64,000 bases of DNA from Streptomyces flaveolus (GTDB lineage: Bacteria; Actinomycetota; Actinomycetes; Streptomycetales; Streptomycetaceae): NCBI RefSeq assembly GCF_000716535.1, contig NZ_JNWV01000006.1, positions 310,001 through 374,000 of the forward strand. The letters are read 5' to 3'. Shown piece after piece: positions 31,992 to 40,364 of the stretch; position 1 is the stretch's first letter, and each line of letters opens with the position of its first letter. The notes beneath the pieces are model-generated. The model did not search any database. It was not told the DNA's origin and saw nothing but the letters and a program-made list of their open reading frames with translations. The position numbers were made by a program, and so were the translations under genes.

Positions 31992-32926
31992 GCGCGGGAC
32001 ACCTCCTCGCGGAACAGGGACGACACCACGCGCAGGGCGAAGGTCGCGATGACGATCGAGCCGATGACGACCAGGACGCCGGCGGCCGAGGCCAGGCCGT
32101 TCTCGTGGGCCTGGTAGAAGCTCTGGTAGACGGTGTAGGGCAGGTTGGCGGTGCCCAGGCCGCCGGACGTGATCGTGAAGACCGCGTCGAAGTTCTGGAC
32201 GATGTAGATCGACCCGAGCAGCGCGCCCAGTTCCAGGTAACGGCGCAGGTGCGGGAGGGTCAGATGGCGGAAGATCTGCCAGTCGCTCGCGCCGTCGACC
32301 CGCGCGGCCTCGATCTGCTGCTGGTCCCGGCTCTGCAGCCCGGCCAGCAGGATCAGCATCATGAACGGCGTCCACTGCCACACCAGGGAGGCCTCGACCG
32401 CGAGCAGCGGGGTGCGGGAGACCCAGTCCGGCTGTGGACCGCCCACATAGTGCAGCAACCCATTGAGCAAGCCGTATTCGGGGTTGTAGAGCACATGCTT
32501 CCAGAGCAGCGCGGCGGCCACCGGCACCACCAGGAAGGGGGCGATGAGCAGGGTGCGGACGATGCCCCGGCCGCGGAACCGCCGGTCCAGCAGCAGCGCC
32601 AGCGCCAGCCCGAGGACCAGGCTGGCCAGCACCACGGCAGCCGTGAGCAGCACGGTCGTCCACACCGAGTGGCGCAGGCCGGCGTCGGTGAGCACCTGGC
32701 GGTAGTTGTCCAGGCCGGTGAAGCGGCGGGCCTTGGGATAGAGGGCGTTCCAGTCGAAGAAGGAGATCACCAGCGTGGCCACGAAGGGCAGCTGGGTCAC
32801 CACGATCATGAAGACGAGGGCCGGCAGGAGCGGGGCGCGGGTGGCCCAGGCGCGCAGCCGGGCCGACGGCTGCCCGACCGTCCGGGTGGGTGTGGCCGCG
32901 AGGGGGGCCGTGGTCGTCGCTGTCAT
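31988..32926 (-). CDS. Carbohydrate ABC transporter permease (MalF/UgpA-like)
   Basis: A 312-residue permease with six helices. The EAA motif is IEAARVDGASDWQIFRHLTLPHL near residues 206-228. The N-terminal 25 residues are cytoplasmic and Thr/Ala-rich. It overlaps both the binding-protein gene upstream and the partner permease downstream by four bases, forming a tightly coupled operon for polyol import. Confidence 0.93.
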   Translation of the reverse strand: MTATTTAPLAATPTRTVGQPSARLRAWATRAPLLPALVFMIVVTQLPFVATLVISFFDWNALYPKARRFTGLDNYRQVLTDAGLRHSVWTTVLLTAAVVLASLVLGLALALLLDRRFRGRGIVRTLLIAPFLVVPVAAALLWKHVLYNPEYGLLNGLLHYVGGPQPDWVSRTPLLAVEASLVWQWTPFMMLILLAGLQSRDQQQIEAARVDGASDWQIFRHLTLPHLRRYLELGALLGSIYIVQNFDAVFTITSGGLGTANLPYTVYQSFYQAHENGLASAAGVLVVIGSIVIATFALRVVSSLFREEVSRA

Positions 32927-34293
32927 CGTCCCTCGTACTCCTTGGAGATCTTCTCGGCGAGCGCTTGCGACTTCTTCAGGGCCGCGCCGACGGACTGGCG
33001 TCCGGCGATGGCCGCGCTGATCTCCTGGGAGACCTTGGTGCCGAGGTCGGTGAACTCGGGGATGCCGACGAACTGGATGCCGGGCGCGGGCCGCGGCTGC
33101 ACCCCGGGGTCGTTCGGCCGGGCGCTCTCGATGGCCTCCTTGGTCATCTCCTGGAACGCGGCGGCCGACTTGCGGTAGTCGGCGTTGGTGTAGGTCGACG
33201 CCCGCTTGCCCGCCGGGACGTTCGACCAGCCGCTGGTCTCGCCGACCAGCTGCTCGTATCCCTTGCCCGACGCCCAGGAGACGAACTTCCAGGCCTTGTC
33301 GGAGTTGCGGGACGCCTGCTGGATGCCCCAGGCCCAGGTGTAGAGCCAGCCGGAGGACGTGGTGCGCTCGACGGGGGCGGGGGCGTAGCCGAGCTTCCCC
33401 TTGACCGGGGAGCCGGCCGCCTCCAGCAGTCCGGCCGCGGAGGTGGCGTCGTACCACATGGCGACCTTGCCCTGGGTCATGTTGTTCAGGCATTCGGCGA
33501 AGCCGGACTGGGCGGCGCCGGACTCGCCGTGCGCGCGGACGAGGCCGACGTAGAACTTCGTCGCCTTCTGGAAGGCCGGGGAGTCCAGCCGCGCCTTCCA
33601 GTCCTTGTCGAACCAGGTGCCGCCGAAGGTGTTCACGACCGTGGTCAGCGGTGCCATCAGCTCGCCCCAGCCGGGCAGCCCGCGCAGGCAGATGCCCCGC
33701 ATGCCCGGCCGGGCGCCGTCCGCCTTCGCGGCCAGGTCGGCGACCTGCTGCCAGGTGGGACGGTCGGGCATGGTCAGGCCCTTCGCCGCGAACACGTCCT
33801 TGCGGTACATGAGGAAGGACGACTCGCCGTAGAAGGGCTGTCCGTAGAGCTTGCCGTCGTCGCCGGTGAGGGACTGGCGCATCGGCTTCAGCACGTCCTG
33901 CTCGTCGTACGACCGGTCCTTCGCGACGTAGGAGTCCATCTCGTGGAGCCAGCCGTTGCGGGCGTAGATCGGTATCTCGTAGTTGGACAGGGTGGCCACG
34001 TCGTACTGGCCGGCCTGGTTGGCGAAGTCCTGGCTGATCTTGTCGCGGACGTCGTTCTCGGGCAGCACCGTGAAGTTGACCTTGATGCCGGTGTCCTTGG
34101 TGAAGTGGGCGGCGGTCAGCTTCTGCAGCTCGGTCATCTGCGGGTTGTTGACCATCAGGACGTTGATGGAGTCGCCGCCGGAACCGGTCCCGCCGGCACC
34201 GGCCCAGCAGCCGGAGAGCAGCGGGGCGAGCAGCGTCCCTGCGGCGGCCAGGGCGAGCGTGGCTCGCGGCCTCCGTCGGCTCGGGGTGCGCAT
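32923..34293 (-). CDS. Polyol-type ABC transporter substrate-binding lipoprotein
   Basis: A 456-residue extracellular binding protein. The lipobox LLSGC places the lipidated cysteine at residue 29 after a basic, hydrophobic signal. The body resembles SmoE-like sorbitol/mannitol binders: INVLMVNNPQMTELQKL, TVLPENDVRDKI, YGESSFLMYRKDVF and GWLYTWAWGIQQASRN. It is the first gene of the four-gene transport/dehydrogenase operon. The downstream order (two permeases, dehydrogenase) supports polyol uptake; the exact ligand is not determined. Confidence 0.92.
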   Translation of the reverse strand: MRTPSRRRPRATLALAAAGTLLAPLLSGCWAGAGGTGSGGDSINVLMVNNPQMTELQKLTAAHFTKDTGIKVNFTVLPENDVRDKISQDFANQAGQYDVATLSNYEIPIYARNGWLHEMDSYVAKDRSYDEQDVLKPMRQSLTGDDGKLYGQPFYGESSFLMYRKDVFAAKGLTMPDRPTWQQVADLAAKADGARPGMRGICLRGLPGWGELMAPLTTVVNTFGGTWFDKDWKARLDSPAFQKATKFYVGLVRAHGESGAAQSGFAECLNNMTQGKVAMWYDATSAAGLLEAAGSPVKGKLGYAPAPVERTTSSGWLYTWAWGIQQASRNSDKAWKFVSWASGKGYEQLVGETSGWSNVPAGKRASTYTNADYRKSAAAFQEMTKEAIESARPNDPGVQPRPAPGIQFVGIPEFTDLGTKVSQEISAAIAGRQSVGAALKKSQALAEKISKEYEGR

Positions 34294-34344
34294 GGATCGC
34301 TCCTGAAGATCGGGAAGGTGGGGAAGGTGGAAAACGGGGGCATA

Positions 34345-34373
34345 AGGGGCGCTCGGGGGTGAGGAACGCCCCT
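34345..34373. terminator. Hairpin between DeoR regulator and ABC operon
   Basis: AGGGGCG and CGCCCCT arms (7 bp, 15-base loop) in the 117-bp gap. It could terminate the regulator transcript or attenuate read-through into the ABC operon. Short GGAAGGTG direct repeats follow towards 34312. Confidence 0.5.
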
Positions 34374-34410
34374 GGACGGGGGGCGAGTCGGGGAATGGCG
34401 GGTCGGAGGA

Positions 34411-35181
34411 TCAGACCCTGATGACCTGCGGGCCCAGCAGGGAGTAGCGGTGGGCCTCGGCGGCCGGGAGCAGGGTGCTGGTCACGATCGCCTCCAGCGC
34501 GCCGATCTCCGCGAACCGGCAGAAGCTGACCGCGCCGAACTTGGTGTGCACGCCCGCGAAGACCGTGCGGCGGGCGGCCCGGACGGCCTGCGCCTTCACC
34601 TCGCTGACCGCCGGGTCGGGCGTGGTCAGGCCGTGTTCGCGGGAGATGCCGTTGGCCCCGATGTAGGCCAGGTCGATCACGAAGCCGGCCAGCATCTTCG
34701 TCGTCCAGTGGTCGACGGTGGCCAGCGTGCCCGGACGGACCCGGCCGCCGAGCAGCAGCACGGAGACCTGGCCGGCCTCCGCGAGGGCGCCCGCGACCGG
34801 CAGGGACGCGGTGACCACGGTCAGCGGCCGGTCCCTGGGCAGTGCCTCGGCGATGAGCTGGGGGGTGAAGCCCTCGTCGACGAAGACGGTCTCGGCGTCC
34901 CCGAGCAGGTCGGCCGCCGCGGTGGCGATCCGGCGCTTCTCGGGCACGTGGCTGGTGGCACGGAAGGCGAGGGTCGTCTCGAAACCGGCGCTCTCCACCG
35001 GATAGGCGCCGCCGTGGGTGCGGCGGACCAGGCCGTGGTCCTCCAGGGCGCGCAGATCGCGCCGGATGGTCTCCTTGGCCACGCCCAGGTCGGCGGCGAG
35101 CGCGGTGACGTCCACCGAGCCGGTGGCGCGGGCGGCCCGCACGATCTCGCGCTGGCGTTCTTCCGCCGTCCTGGTGGTCAT
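34411..35181 (-). CDS. DeoR-family transcriptional regulator
   Basis: About 256 residues from ATG 35181 (GTG 35193 is an alternative). The N-terminal winged HTH reads VDVTALAADLGVAKETIRRDLRALEDHGLVRRTHGGA, and the C-terminal DeoRC sensor domain contains FVDEGFTPQLIAEAL, TASLPVAGALA and AYIGANGIS. DeoR proteins typically repress sugar or polyol operons and respond to phosphorylated sugars. The gene lies upstream of and in line with the ABC/dehydrogenase operon, which it very probably controls. Confidence 0.92.
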   Translation of the reverse strand: MTTRTAEERQREIVRAARATGSVDVTALAADLGVAKETIRRDLRALEDHGLVRRTHGGAYPVESAGFETTLAFRATSHVPEKRRIATAAADLLGDAETVFVDEGFTPQLIAEALPRDRPLTVVTASLPVAGALAEAGQVSVLLLGGRVRPGTLATVDHWTTKMLAGFVIDLAYIGANGISREHGLTTPDPAVSEVKAQAVRAARRTVFAGVHTKFGAVSFCRFAEIGALEAIVTSTLLPAAEAHRYSLLGPQVIRV

Positions 35182-35207
35182 CTCGTCACCCACTTCCCTG
35201 TGGAACT

Positions 35208-35219
35208 GCCCGTTCGGGC
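35208..35219. promoter_or_regulatory. 12-bp palindrome upstream of the DeoR gene
   Basis: GCCCGTTCGGGC, a perfect palindrome, 26 bp before the DeoR start. The same 12 bases recur at 36404-36415 upstream of the 5-dehydro-4-deoxyglucarate dehydratase gene. Possibly a shared operator. Confidence 0.45.
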
Positions 35220-35380
35220 CCTGGGGGAAGTTCTACCGCCGGTGCGCGGCGCTGACCAGGCCTGTTGCGGGCCCGATACTGCCCGCTTGTGCCCGCTTCG
35301 CACGGGCCGTGCCCGCCGCGGACCTGCGCGGCTGTCCGGGGCGGGGTGGGATCGGGCACGACGGATGCCCGGACACGACG

Positions 35381-35409
35381 GCGGGCGGGCCCGTTCGGCG
35401 CCCGCCCGC
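35381..35409 (-). terminator. Terminator of the uronate dehydrogenase gene
   Basis: Perfect 10-bp arms GCGGGCGGGC and GCCCGCCCGC with a 9-base loop, 53 bp after the stop. The remainder of the 35182-35462 gap shows no gene. Confidence 0.7.
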
Positions 35410-35462
35410 GCGCGTGGACGATCGTTTCCGGCCGCCGGGAGCCCCCGGGAGCCGGCGAAGGG

Positions 35463-36272
35463 TCAGTACGGCCAGATCGGCGGGTCGTTCACGAAGTGCC
35501 CGCCCAGGTGGCTGTGGGCCGGGTTCTCCGGGTCCAGCTCGCCCTGTTCGGCGATGAGCTTCTCGGCGTACGGCTCGGAGTCGTCCTGGGGGTCGTAGCC
35601 GAGCGCCCGCGCGGTGGTCAGGTCCCACCACAGGCGGGTGTTGGCGGAGGAGCCGTAGACGACCGTGTGGCCGACCTCCTCGGCGGTCAGGGCCGCGTGG
35701 AAGAGGCGGGCGCCGTCGGCCGGGCTCATCCACACCGAGAGCATGCGGACGCTGGTGGGCTCCGGGAAGCAGGAGCCGATGCGCACCGAGACGGTCTCCA
35801 GGCCGTGCTTGTCCCAGTAGAGCTGGGCCAGGTCCTCGCCGAAGGACTTCGACAGGCCGTAGAAGGTGTCCGGGCGGCGCGGGGTGTCGACGGGGATCAG
35901 CGGCTCGCCCGCGCGCGGGGCCGGGGTGAAGCCGACGGCGTGGTTGGAGGAGGCGAAGACGATCCGCGGCACGCCTTCGACGCGGGCGGCCTCGTACAGG
36001 TTGTAGGTGCCCTCGATGTTCGACTTGAGGATCTTCTCGAAGGGCGCCTCCAGCGAGATCCCCGCGAGGTGCAGGACCGCGTCCACGCCCCGCACCGCCT
36101 CGCGCAGCGCCTCCCTGTCGCCGAGGTCCGCGGTGATCGCGTCCGGCTCGCCCTCGACGGGGCGCACGTCGAACAGGCGCAGCGTGTAGCCGTACTCCGG
36201 CAGCAGGGACCGCATCAGGGTGCCGAGCCCGCCGGCGGCGCCGGTGAGCAGGATGGTGCGGGGAGCGGGCAT
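35463..36272 (-). CDS. udh: Uronate dehydrogenase-like NAD-dependent SDR
   Basis: A 269-residue extended short-chain dehydrogenase. The NAD loop is LTGAAGGLGT at residues 8-17, the catalytic pair is YGLSK (Tyr near 137), and IVFASSNHAVGF supplies the active-site Ser/Asn typical of uronate dehydrogenases. The end HLGGHFVNDPPIWPY also fits that family. The enzyme oxidises galacturonate or glucuronate to aldaro-lactones. It is divergent from 5-dehydro-4-deoxyglucarate dehydratase, a later enzyme of the same oxidative pathway. ATG 36272 has an AAGGAG ribosome site. Confidence 0.87.
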   Translation of the reverse strand: MPAPRTILLTGAAGGLGTLMRSLLPEYGYTLRLFDVRPVEGEPDAITADLGDREALREAVRGVDAVLHLAGISLEAPFEKILKSNIEGTYNLYEAARVEGVPRIVFASSNHAVGFTPAPRAGEPLIPVDTPRRPDTFYGLSKSFGEDLAQLYWDKHGLETVSVRIGSCFPEPTSVRMLSVWMSPADGARLFHAALTAEEVGHTVVYGSSANTRLWWDLTTARALGYDPQDDSEPYAEKLIAEQGELDPENPAHSHLGGHFVNDPPIWPY

Positions 36273-36403
36273 CCTTCGATCTCCTTGGGGTCCTGAGGTC
36301 AACAGCCGCATGCATGGACAGTATTCACATTCGTGGACACGCTAGGGAGGGCTGCGGTGCCCCGTCAAGTGTGCCGTGACAGGCGGAAATCCGCTGCTGT
36401 GTT

Positions 36404-36415
36404 GCCCGTTCGGGC
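36404..36415. promoter_or_regulatory. Second copy of the GCCCGTTCGGGC palindrome
   Basis: This copy lies in the 231-bp divergent region between the uronate dehydrogenase and the dehydratase gene, which also contains repeated TCAGAAA half-sites near 36455 and 36476 and a GGACA direct repeat near 36318. Likely a control region for uronate genes. Confidence 0.45.
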
Positions 36416-36503
36416 GCTTGACCCGCTCCAATGGCGGCCCGTAGCGTGAAGTCGTTCAGAAATATAGACATCGATCAGAAACATGCACCGACAGGGAGCG
36501 CCC

Positions 36504-37445
36504 GTGACGCCAGCCCCTCTCGCCGCCCGGCTCCGCGATCCCAGCGGGCCGCTGTTCTTCCCCGTCACGGCCTACGGCCCCGGCGGCTCACTCGACCTGG
36601 ACGCCTACCGCACCCATGTGCGCCGCGGCGTCGCGGCCGGTGCCGCCGCCGTCTTCGCCTGCTGCGGCACCGGGGAGTTCCACGCGCTGCTGCCGGAGGA
36701 GTTCGAGGCCTGCGTCCGGGTGGCCGTCGAGGCGGCCGAAGGGCGCGTCCCGGTCGTCGCGGGCGCCGGTTACGGTACCGCCCTCGCCGTCCACTACGCG
36801 CGTCTGGCCGCCGGTGCGGGTGCCGACGGCCTCCTCGCCATGCCGCCGTACCTCGTCCTCGCGGGCCAGGAGGGCCTGCTGCGGCACTACCGGGAGGTCG
36901 CCGCGGCCACCGGCCTGCCCGTCATCGTCTACCAGCGCGACAACGCCCTCTTCACCCCGGCGACCGTGGTCGAACTCGCCCGCACCGAGGGCGTCATCGG
37001 CCTCAAGGACGGCCTCGGCGACCTCGACCTCATGCAGCGGATCGTCAGCGCCGTCCGCACCGAGGTCCCCGGCGACTTCCTGTACTTCAACGGCCTGCCC
37101 ACCGCCGAGCAGACCCAGCTGGCCTACCGCGCCCTCGGCATCACCCTGTACTCCTCCGCGGTGTTCTGCTTCGCGCCGGAGATCGCCCTCGCCTTCCACC
37201 GCGCCCTGGAGACGGACGACCTGCCCACCGTCCACCGCCTCCTCGACGGCTTCTACCGCCCGTTCGTGGAACTGCGCGCCCAGGGCCGCGGATACGCCGT
37301 CTCCCTCGTCAAGGCCGGGGTACGGCTGCGCGGCCTGGACGTCGGCGAGGTCCGGCCCCCGCTGCACGAGCCGGCCGAGGAGCACGTCAAACAACTCGCC
37401 CGGCTCATCGAACGCGGCTACGAGCTGCTGGAGGAGGACGCGTGA
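36504..37445 (+). CDS. kdgD: 5-dehydro-4-deoxyglucarate dehydratase
   Basis: A 313-residue member of the DHDPS/N-acetylneuraminate lyase family. The Schiff-base lysine is K168 in VIGLKDGLGD, and the N-terminal LFFPVTAYGPGG with FACCGTGEFHAL is distinctive of the dehydratase rather than DapA. It converts 5-dehydro-4-deoxyglucarate into 2-oxoglutarate semialdehyde with loss of water and CO2. With the divergent uronate dehydrogenase it covers two steps of oxidative hexuronate breakdown. GTG 36504 (AGGGAG upstream) is preferred over ATG 36483. Confidence 0.9.
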   Translation: MTPAPLAARLRDPSGPLFFPVTAYGPGGSLDLDAYRTHVRRGVAAGAAAVFACCGTGEFHALLPEEFEACVRVAVEAAEGRVPVVAGAGYGTALAVHYARLAAGAGADGLLAMPPYLVLAGQEGLLRHYREVAAATGLPVIVYQRDNALFTPATVVELARTEGVIGLKDGLGDLDLMQRIVSAVRTEVPGDFLYFNGLPTAEQTQLAYRALGITLYSSAVFCFAPEIALAFHRALETDDLPTVHRLLDGFYRPFVELRAQGRGYAVSLVKAGVRLRGLDVGEVRPPLHEPAEEHVKQLARLIERGYELLEEDA

Positions 37446-37519
37446 GCGAGCACGGCCACGCCCTGCCGGAGGGACGCGTGGGCGAGGACCGCCACGCCCT
37501 GCCGAAGGGGGACGCGTGA
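37442..37519 (+). CDS. Possible 25-residue coupled mini-ORF made of two repeats
   Basis: A GTG-started ORF whose start overlaps the dehydratase stop and whose stop overlaps the next gene's GTG, each by four bases. It consists of two DNA repeats of 36 and 38 bp that encode GHALPEGRV and RHALPKGDA. Each repeat supplies a purine-rich ribosome-site-like stretch and a GCGTG. It may be a translated coupler or only duplicated leader DNA. Confidence 0.4.
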   Translation: MSEHGHALPEGRVGEDRHALPKGDA

Positions 37520-38709
37520 AGGCGTCGGCGTTCGTCTACCCCTGGGACGTCAACGGGGACCCCGCCGCCCCGGAGCGGATCGCCGGACTCGGCGTGGAGC
37601 AGGTGACCCTGGCCTCCGCCTACCACTCCACCCGTGCCCTCACCCCCCGCCACCCCCGCCACCGCATCGTCACCGCCGAGTACGCGGCCGTCCTCTACCC
37701 GCCGGGCGACCGCTGGGCGGGCCGCGGCCTGCGGCCCTACCCCGCCGGCCGCTGGGCCCCCGGCAACGCCTACGGGCAGGCCGCCGAAGCCCTCGCCGCG
37801 GCCGGCCTGGAGGTGCACACCTGGGTCGTCCTCGCCCACAACTCCCGCCTGGGCGCCGAACACCCGGACACCTCGGTCGTCAACGCCTACGGCGACCGCT
37901 ATCCGTGGGCCCCCTGCGTCGCCCAGCCCGCCACGCGCGCGTACCTGGTCGACCTGGCCGCCGAGGCCGCCGTACGCCCCGGCGCGCACGGCACCGAACT
38001 GGAGTCCCTCGGCTGGTACGGGCTTCAGCACCTGCACGCCCACGACAAGACCGCCGGCGTCGGCCTCGGGGACGCCGGGCAGTACCTGATGTCCCTGTGC
38101 TTCTGCCCGTCCTGCCGCACCGGCTACGGCGAGCACGGACTGGACGCCGACGCCCTGGCCGGCGCCGTACGCGAGGCGCTGGAGCCGCTGTGGCGGGGCG
38201 CGGCGGACGACGAGGGCTGGCCGACGGTGGAGAAGCTGCTAGGCGAGGACACGGCGGCCGCCACGCGCGCGTGGCGCGACACCACCGCCCGCACCCTCCA
38301 GGAGGAGGCCGTCACCGCCGTACGCGCCGCCGCGCCCGACGGCTTCCAGGTCCTGCTGCACGCCGACCCGGTCCCGTACCACTGCGGCGCCAACGTGGGC
38401 GTCGACCCCGCCCACATCCTGTCCGTGGCCGACGGTGTGGTGGTGCCCTGCACCGGCGGCACCGCCCTGCTGGCACCCTTCGCCGGGCAGGCGCGGGAAG
38501 GCACGGTGCTGGCCGCCAACTTCACGGTCGTCGCGGGGATGGGCGGCAGCCCCGGCACACTCGCCGCGGACGCGGCACGCGCGCGCGGCGAAGGCGCGAC
38601 GGAACTGCGGCTGTATCACGCCGGGTTGGCGTCGGACGGTGACCTGGCCGCGGTGCGGGAGGCGCTCGCGGGGCGCTGGGCCGGGGCAGGGAGCGGCGCC
38701 GGGCCGTAG
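37516..38709 (+). CDS. Unrecognised enzyme-like protein in the uronate region
   Basis: A 397-residue cytoplasmic protein from GTG 37516 (AAGGGGGA upstream). I could not assign a family. Visible features are an opening ASAFVYPWDVNGDPAAPERI, alternating strands and helices resembling a TIM-barrel (VEQVTLASAYHS; LEVHTWVVLAHNSRLGAEHP; LESLGWYGLQHLHAHDK), CFCPSCRTGYGEHG, and a late VVVPCTGGTALLAPF. This layout recalls glycoside-hydrolase-like barrel proteins and may act on a sugar acid or glycoside. Its last 30 codons are the apparent parent of the repeat array that follows. Confidence 0.7.
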   Translation: MKASAFVYPWDVNGDPAAPERIAGLGVEQVTLASAYHSTRALTPRHPRHRIVTAEYAAVLYPPGDRWAGRGLRPYPAGRWAPGNAYGQAAEALAAAGLEVHTWVVLAHNSRLGAEHPDTSVVNAYGDRYPWAPCVAQPATRAYLVDLAAEAAVRPGAHGTELESLGWYGLQHLHAHDKTAGVGLGDAGQYLMSLCFCPSCRTGYGEHGLDADALAGAVREALEPLWRGAADDEGWPTVEKLLGEDTAAATRAWRDTTARTLQEEAVTAVRAAAPDGFQVLLHADPVPYHCGANVGVDPAHILSVADGVVVPCTGGTALLAPFAGQAREGTVLAANFTVVAGMGGSPGTLAADAARARGEGATELRLYHAGLASDGDLAAVREALAGRWAGAGSGAGP

Positions 38710-39205
38710 GGTGGTGGCGGCACGCGTGCGCCCTTGGTGCCGTGCTGGGCCGTAGAGCGGCACCCAAGGCCCGGGGCCGGTGGGTCGCGCACGGGCGTGT
38801 GCCCATGGCGCGACGGAACTGCGGGTGTGTCACGCCGGGTTGGCGTCGGACGGTGACCTGGCCGCGGTCCGCGAGGCGCTGGCGGGGCGCTGGGCCGGGG
38901 CGGTGCCATCGGGAGCGGTGCCGGGCCGCGGGGCGGTGGCGGCGCGTGTGTGCCCTTGGTGCGGTCGGGCCGCGGGTGTGTCACGCCGGGTTGGTGTCGG
39001 ACGGGGACCTGGCCGCGGTGCGGGAGGCGCTGGCGGGGCGCTGGGCCGGGGCGGTGCCATCGGGAGTGGTGCCGGGCCGCGGGGCGGTGGCGGCACGCGT
39101 GTGGCCTTGGTGCGATCGGGCCGCGGCTGTGTCACGCCGGGTTGGCGTCGGACGGTGACCTGGCCGCGGTCCGTGAGGCGCTCGCGGGGCGCTGGGCCGG
39201 CGGCA
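38597..39205. repeat. Tandem array of the gene's 3' end (four copies, 151-bp period)
   Basis: The block CACGCCGGGTTGGCGTCGGA and about 50 following bases start at 38617, 38831, 38982 and 39133. The first copy is the 3' end of the preceding gene, copies two and three are intergenic, and copy four forms the 3' end of the convergent MFS gene. Copies two to four are spaced exactly 151 bp and are nearly identical. Because 151 is not a multiple of three, forward reading changes frame at each copy. The stop codon region of copy one (GTAGGG) has become CGGGG in later copies. The stretch 38710-39131 holds no other gene. Confidence 0.9.
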
Positions 39206-40364
39206 CCGCCGTCAGGAGCAGTCCCAGCCCGTAGAGCGGCAACAGCAGTCCGGGGCCGGTCAGTTCGACCAGGCCGGCCCCCAGGGCGAGCCCGAGCACG
39301 TTCGGCGTGAAGAGCAGCGTGTGGGCGGTCGCCGTCGCCCGGCCGAGCAGCGGGCCGGGGGTCTCCCGCTGGACCGCCGTCAGCGCGGCGATCAGCACAC
39401 AGGGCAGGCCCAGACCGCACGCCACGCTGGTGGCCAGGGCCACCGGGTCCCACGGCACGGCCCGCGCCGTCACCGCGGCCCCGGTCAGCGCGATCCCGGC
39501 CGCCGCGAACCGCCGCTCGCCCAGCCGGCGCAGCGCCGGCCCGGCGAGCAGGCCCGCCGCCACCGAACCGGCGCCCTGGGCGGCGTACAGCACGCCCGTG
39601 TAGGCGGGGGAGTGGCCGAGACGGTCGACCACGGCGTACACCGTGGTGCTGCTCAGCGCCGTCAGCAGCATCGTCGTACCGCCCGCCCGGACCAGCGGGC
39701 GCAGCACGGGGTGGCCCCACAGGTGCCGGACCCCCTCCGCCGTCTGCTTCCGCCAGCCGTCGCCGGACCGGACGGGCCGTTCCTCGCGCACCCGCAGCAG
39801 GCCGCACAGCCCGGCGGCGCACAGGAAGGTGACGGCGTCCAGACAGGCCACGGCCGGGCCCCCGCAGGCCGCGTAGAGGCCCGCCCCGGTCAGCGGGGCG
39901 ACGAGCTTCATGCCCTCGGTGAGCGTCATCCGCAGGCCGTTGACGTCACCGAGCAGGTCCGGGCCGACCGCCGCCGTCATCAGCGCCGACTCGGCGGCGT
40001 CATGGACGGCACCGGCGGCGCCGTACACCACCAGGACGGCGAACAGCAGCCACAGGCGGCCGGGGGAGTCGACGGCGAACAGGGCGGGCAGCAGCGCCGC
40101 GAGGCCCAGGTTCACCGTGATGAGCAGGGGCTTTCGGCGGAACCGGTCGGCGAGCGTGCCGAGCGCCGGGCCGGCCAGGGTGGGCGCCCACATCGCGAGC
40201 AGGCACAGGGCGGCCAGTCCGTCCGACCCGGTCAGCTCCTTCACCCACACACCCGACGCCAGCCACAGCGAGGAGGTGCCGAAGGCCGACACCACCAGGC
40301 CGGTGAGACACAGCCCCGCGTTGCGGTCCCGCAGCACGCGGGACACGGTCCAGGAAGTCGTCAT
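39132..40364 (-). CDS. MFS transporter with repeat-derived C-terminus
   Basis: A 410-residue major facilitator with about 12 helices, of the TMEM180/enterobactin-exporter-like MFS_3 kind (LADRFRRKPLLITVNLGLAAL as loop motif A near residue 70). The last 23 or so residues (PPAQRPASASRTAARSPSDA region) are encoded by the antisense of the fourth tandem repeat and replace whatever the native tail was; the stop codon itself is inside the repeat. The transmembrane core appears complete, so function may be retained. The substrate is unknown. Confidence 0.88.
   Translation of the reverse strand: MTTSWTVSRVLRDRNAGLCLTGLVVSAFGTSSLWLASGVWVKELTGSDGLAALCLLAMWAPTLAGPALGTLADRFRRKPLLITVNLGLAALLPALFAVDSPGRLWLLFAVLVVYGAAGAVHDAAESALMTAAVGPDLLGDVNGLRMTLTEGMKLVAPLTGAGLYAACGGPAVACLDAVTFLCAAGLCGLLRVREERPVRSGDGWRKQTAEGVRHLWGHPVLRPLVRAGGTTMLLTALSSTTVYAVVDRLGHSPAYTGVLYAAQGAGSVAAGLLAGPALRRLGERRFAAAGIALTGAAVTARAVPWDPVALATSVACGLGLPCVLIAALTAVQRETPGPLLGRATATAHTLLFTPNVLGLALGAGLVELTGPGLLLPLYGLGLLLTAVPPAQRPASASRTAARSPSDANPA

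Noticed and set aside
36616..38709. 697-codon open frame joining the dehydratase region to the following gene
   Set aside because: Its first 300 codons are an Ala/Arg/Pro shadow of the dehydratase gene in another frame. The real gene starts at GTG 37516 with a ribosome site.
38616..38984. Antisense ORFs in the repeat array ending in the same tail as the MFS protein
   Set aside because: They are reading frames produced by the tandem repeats, with Pro/Arg-only composition and no start context.
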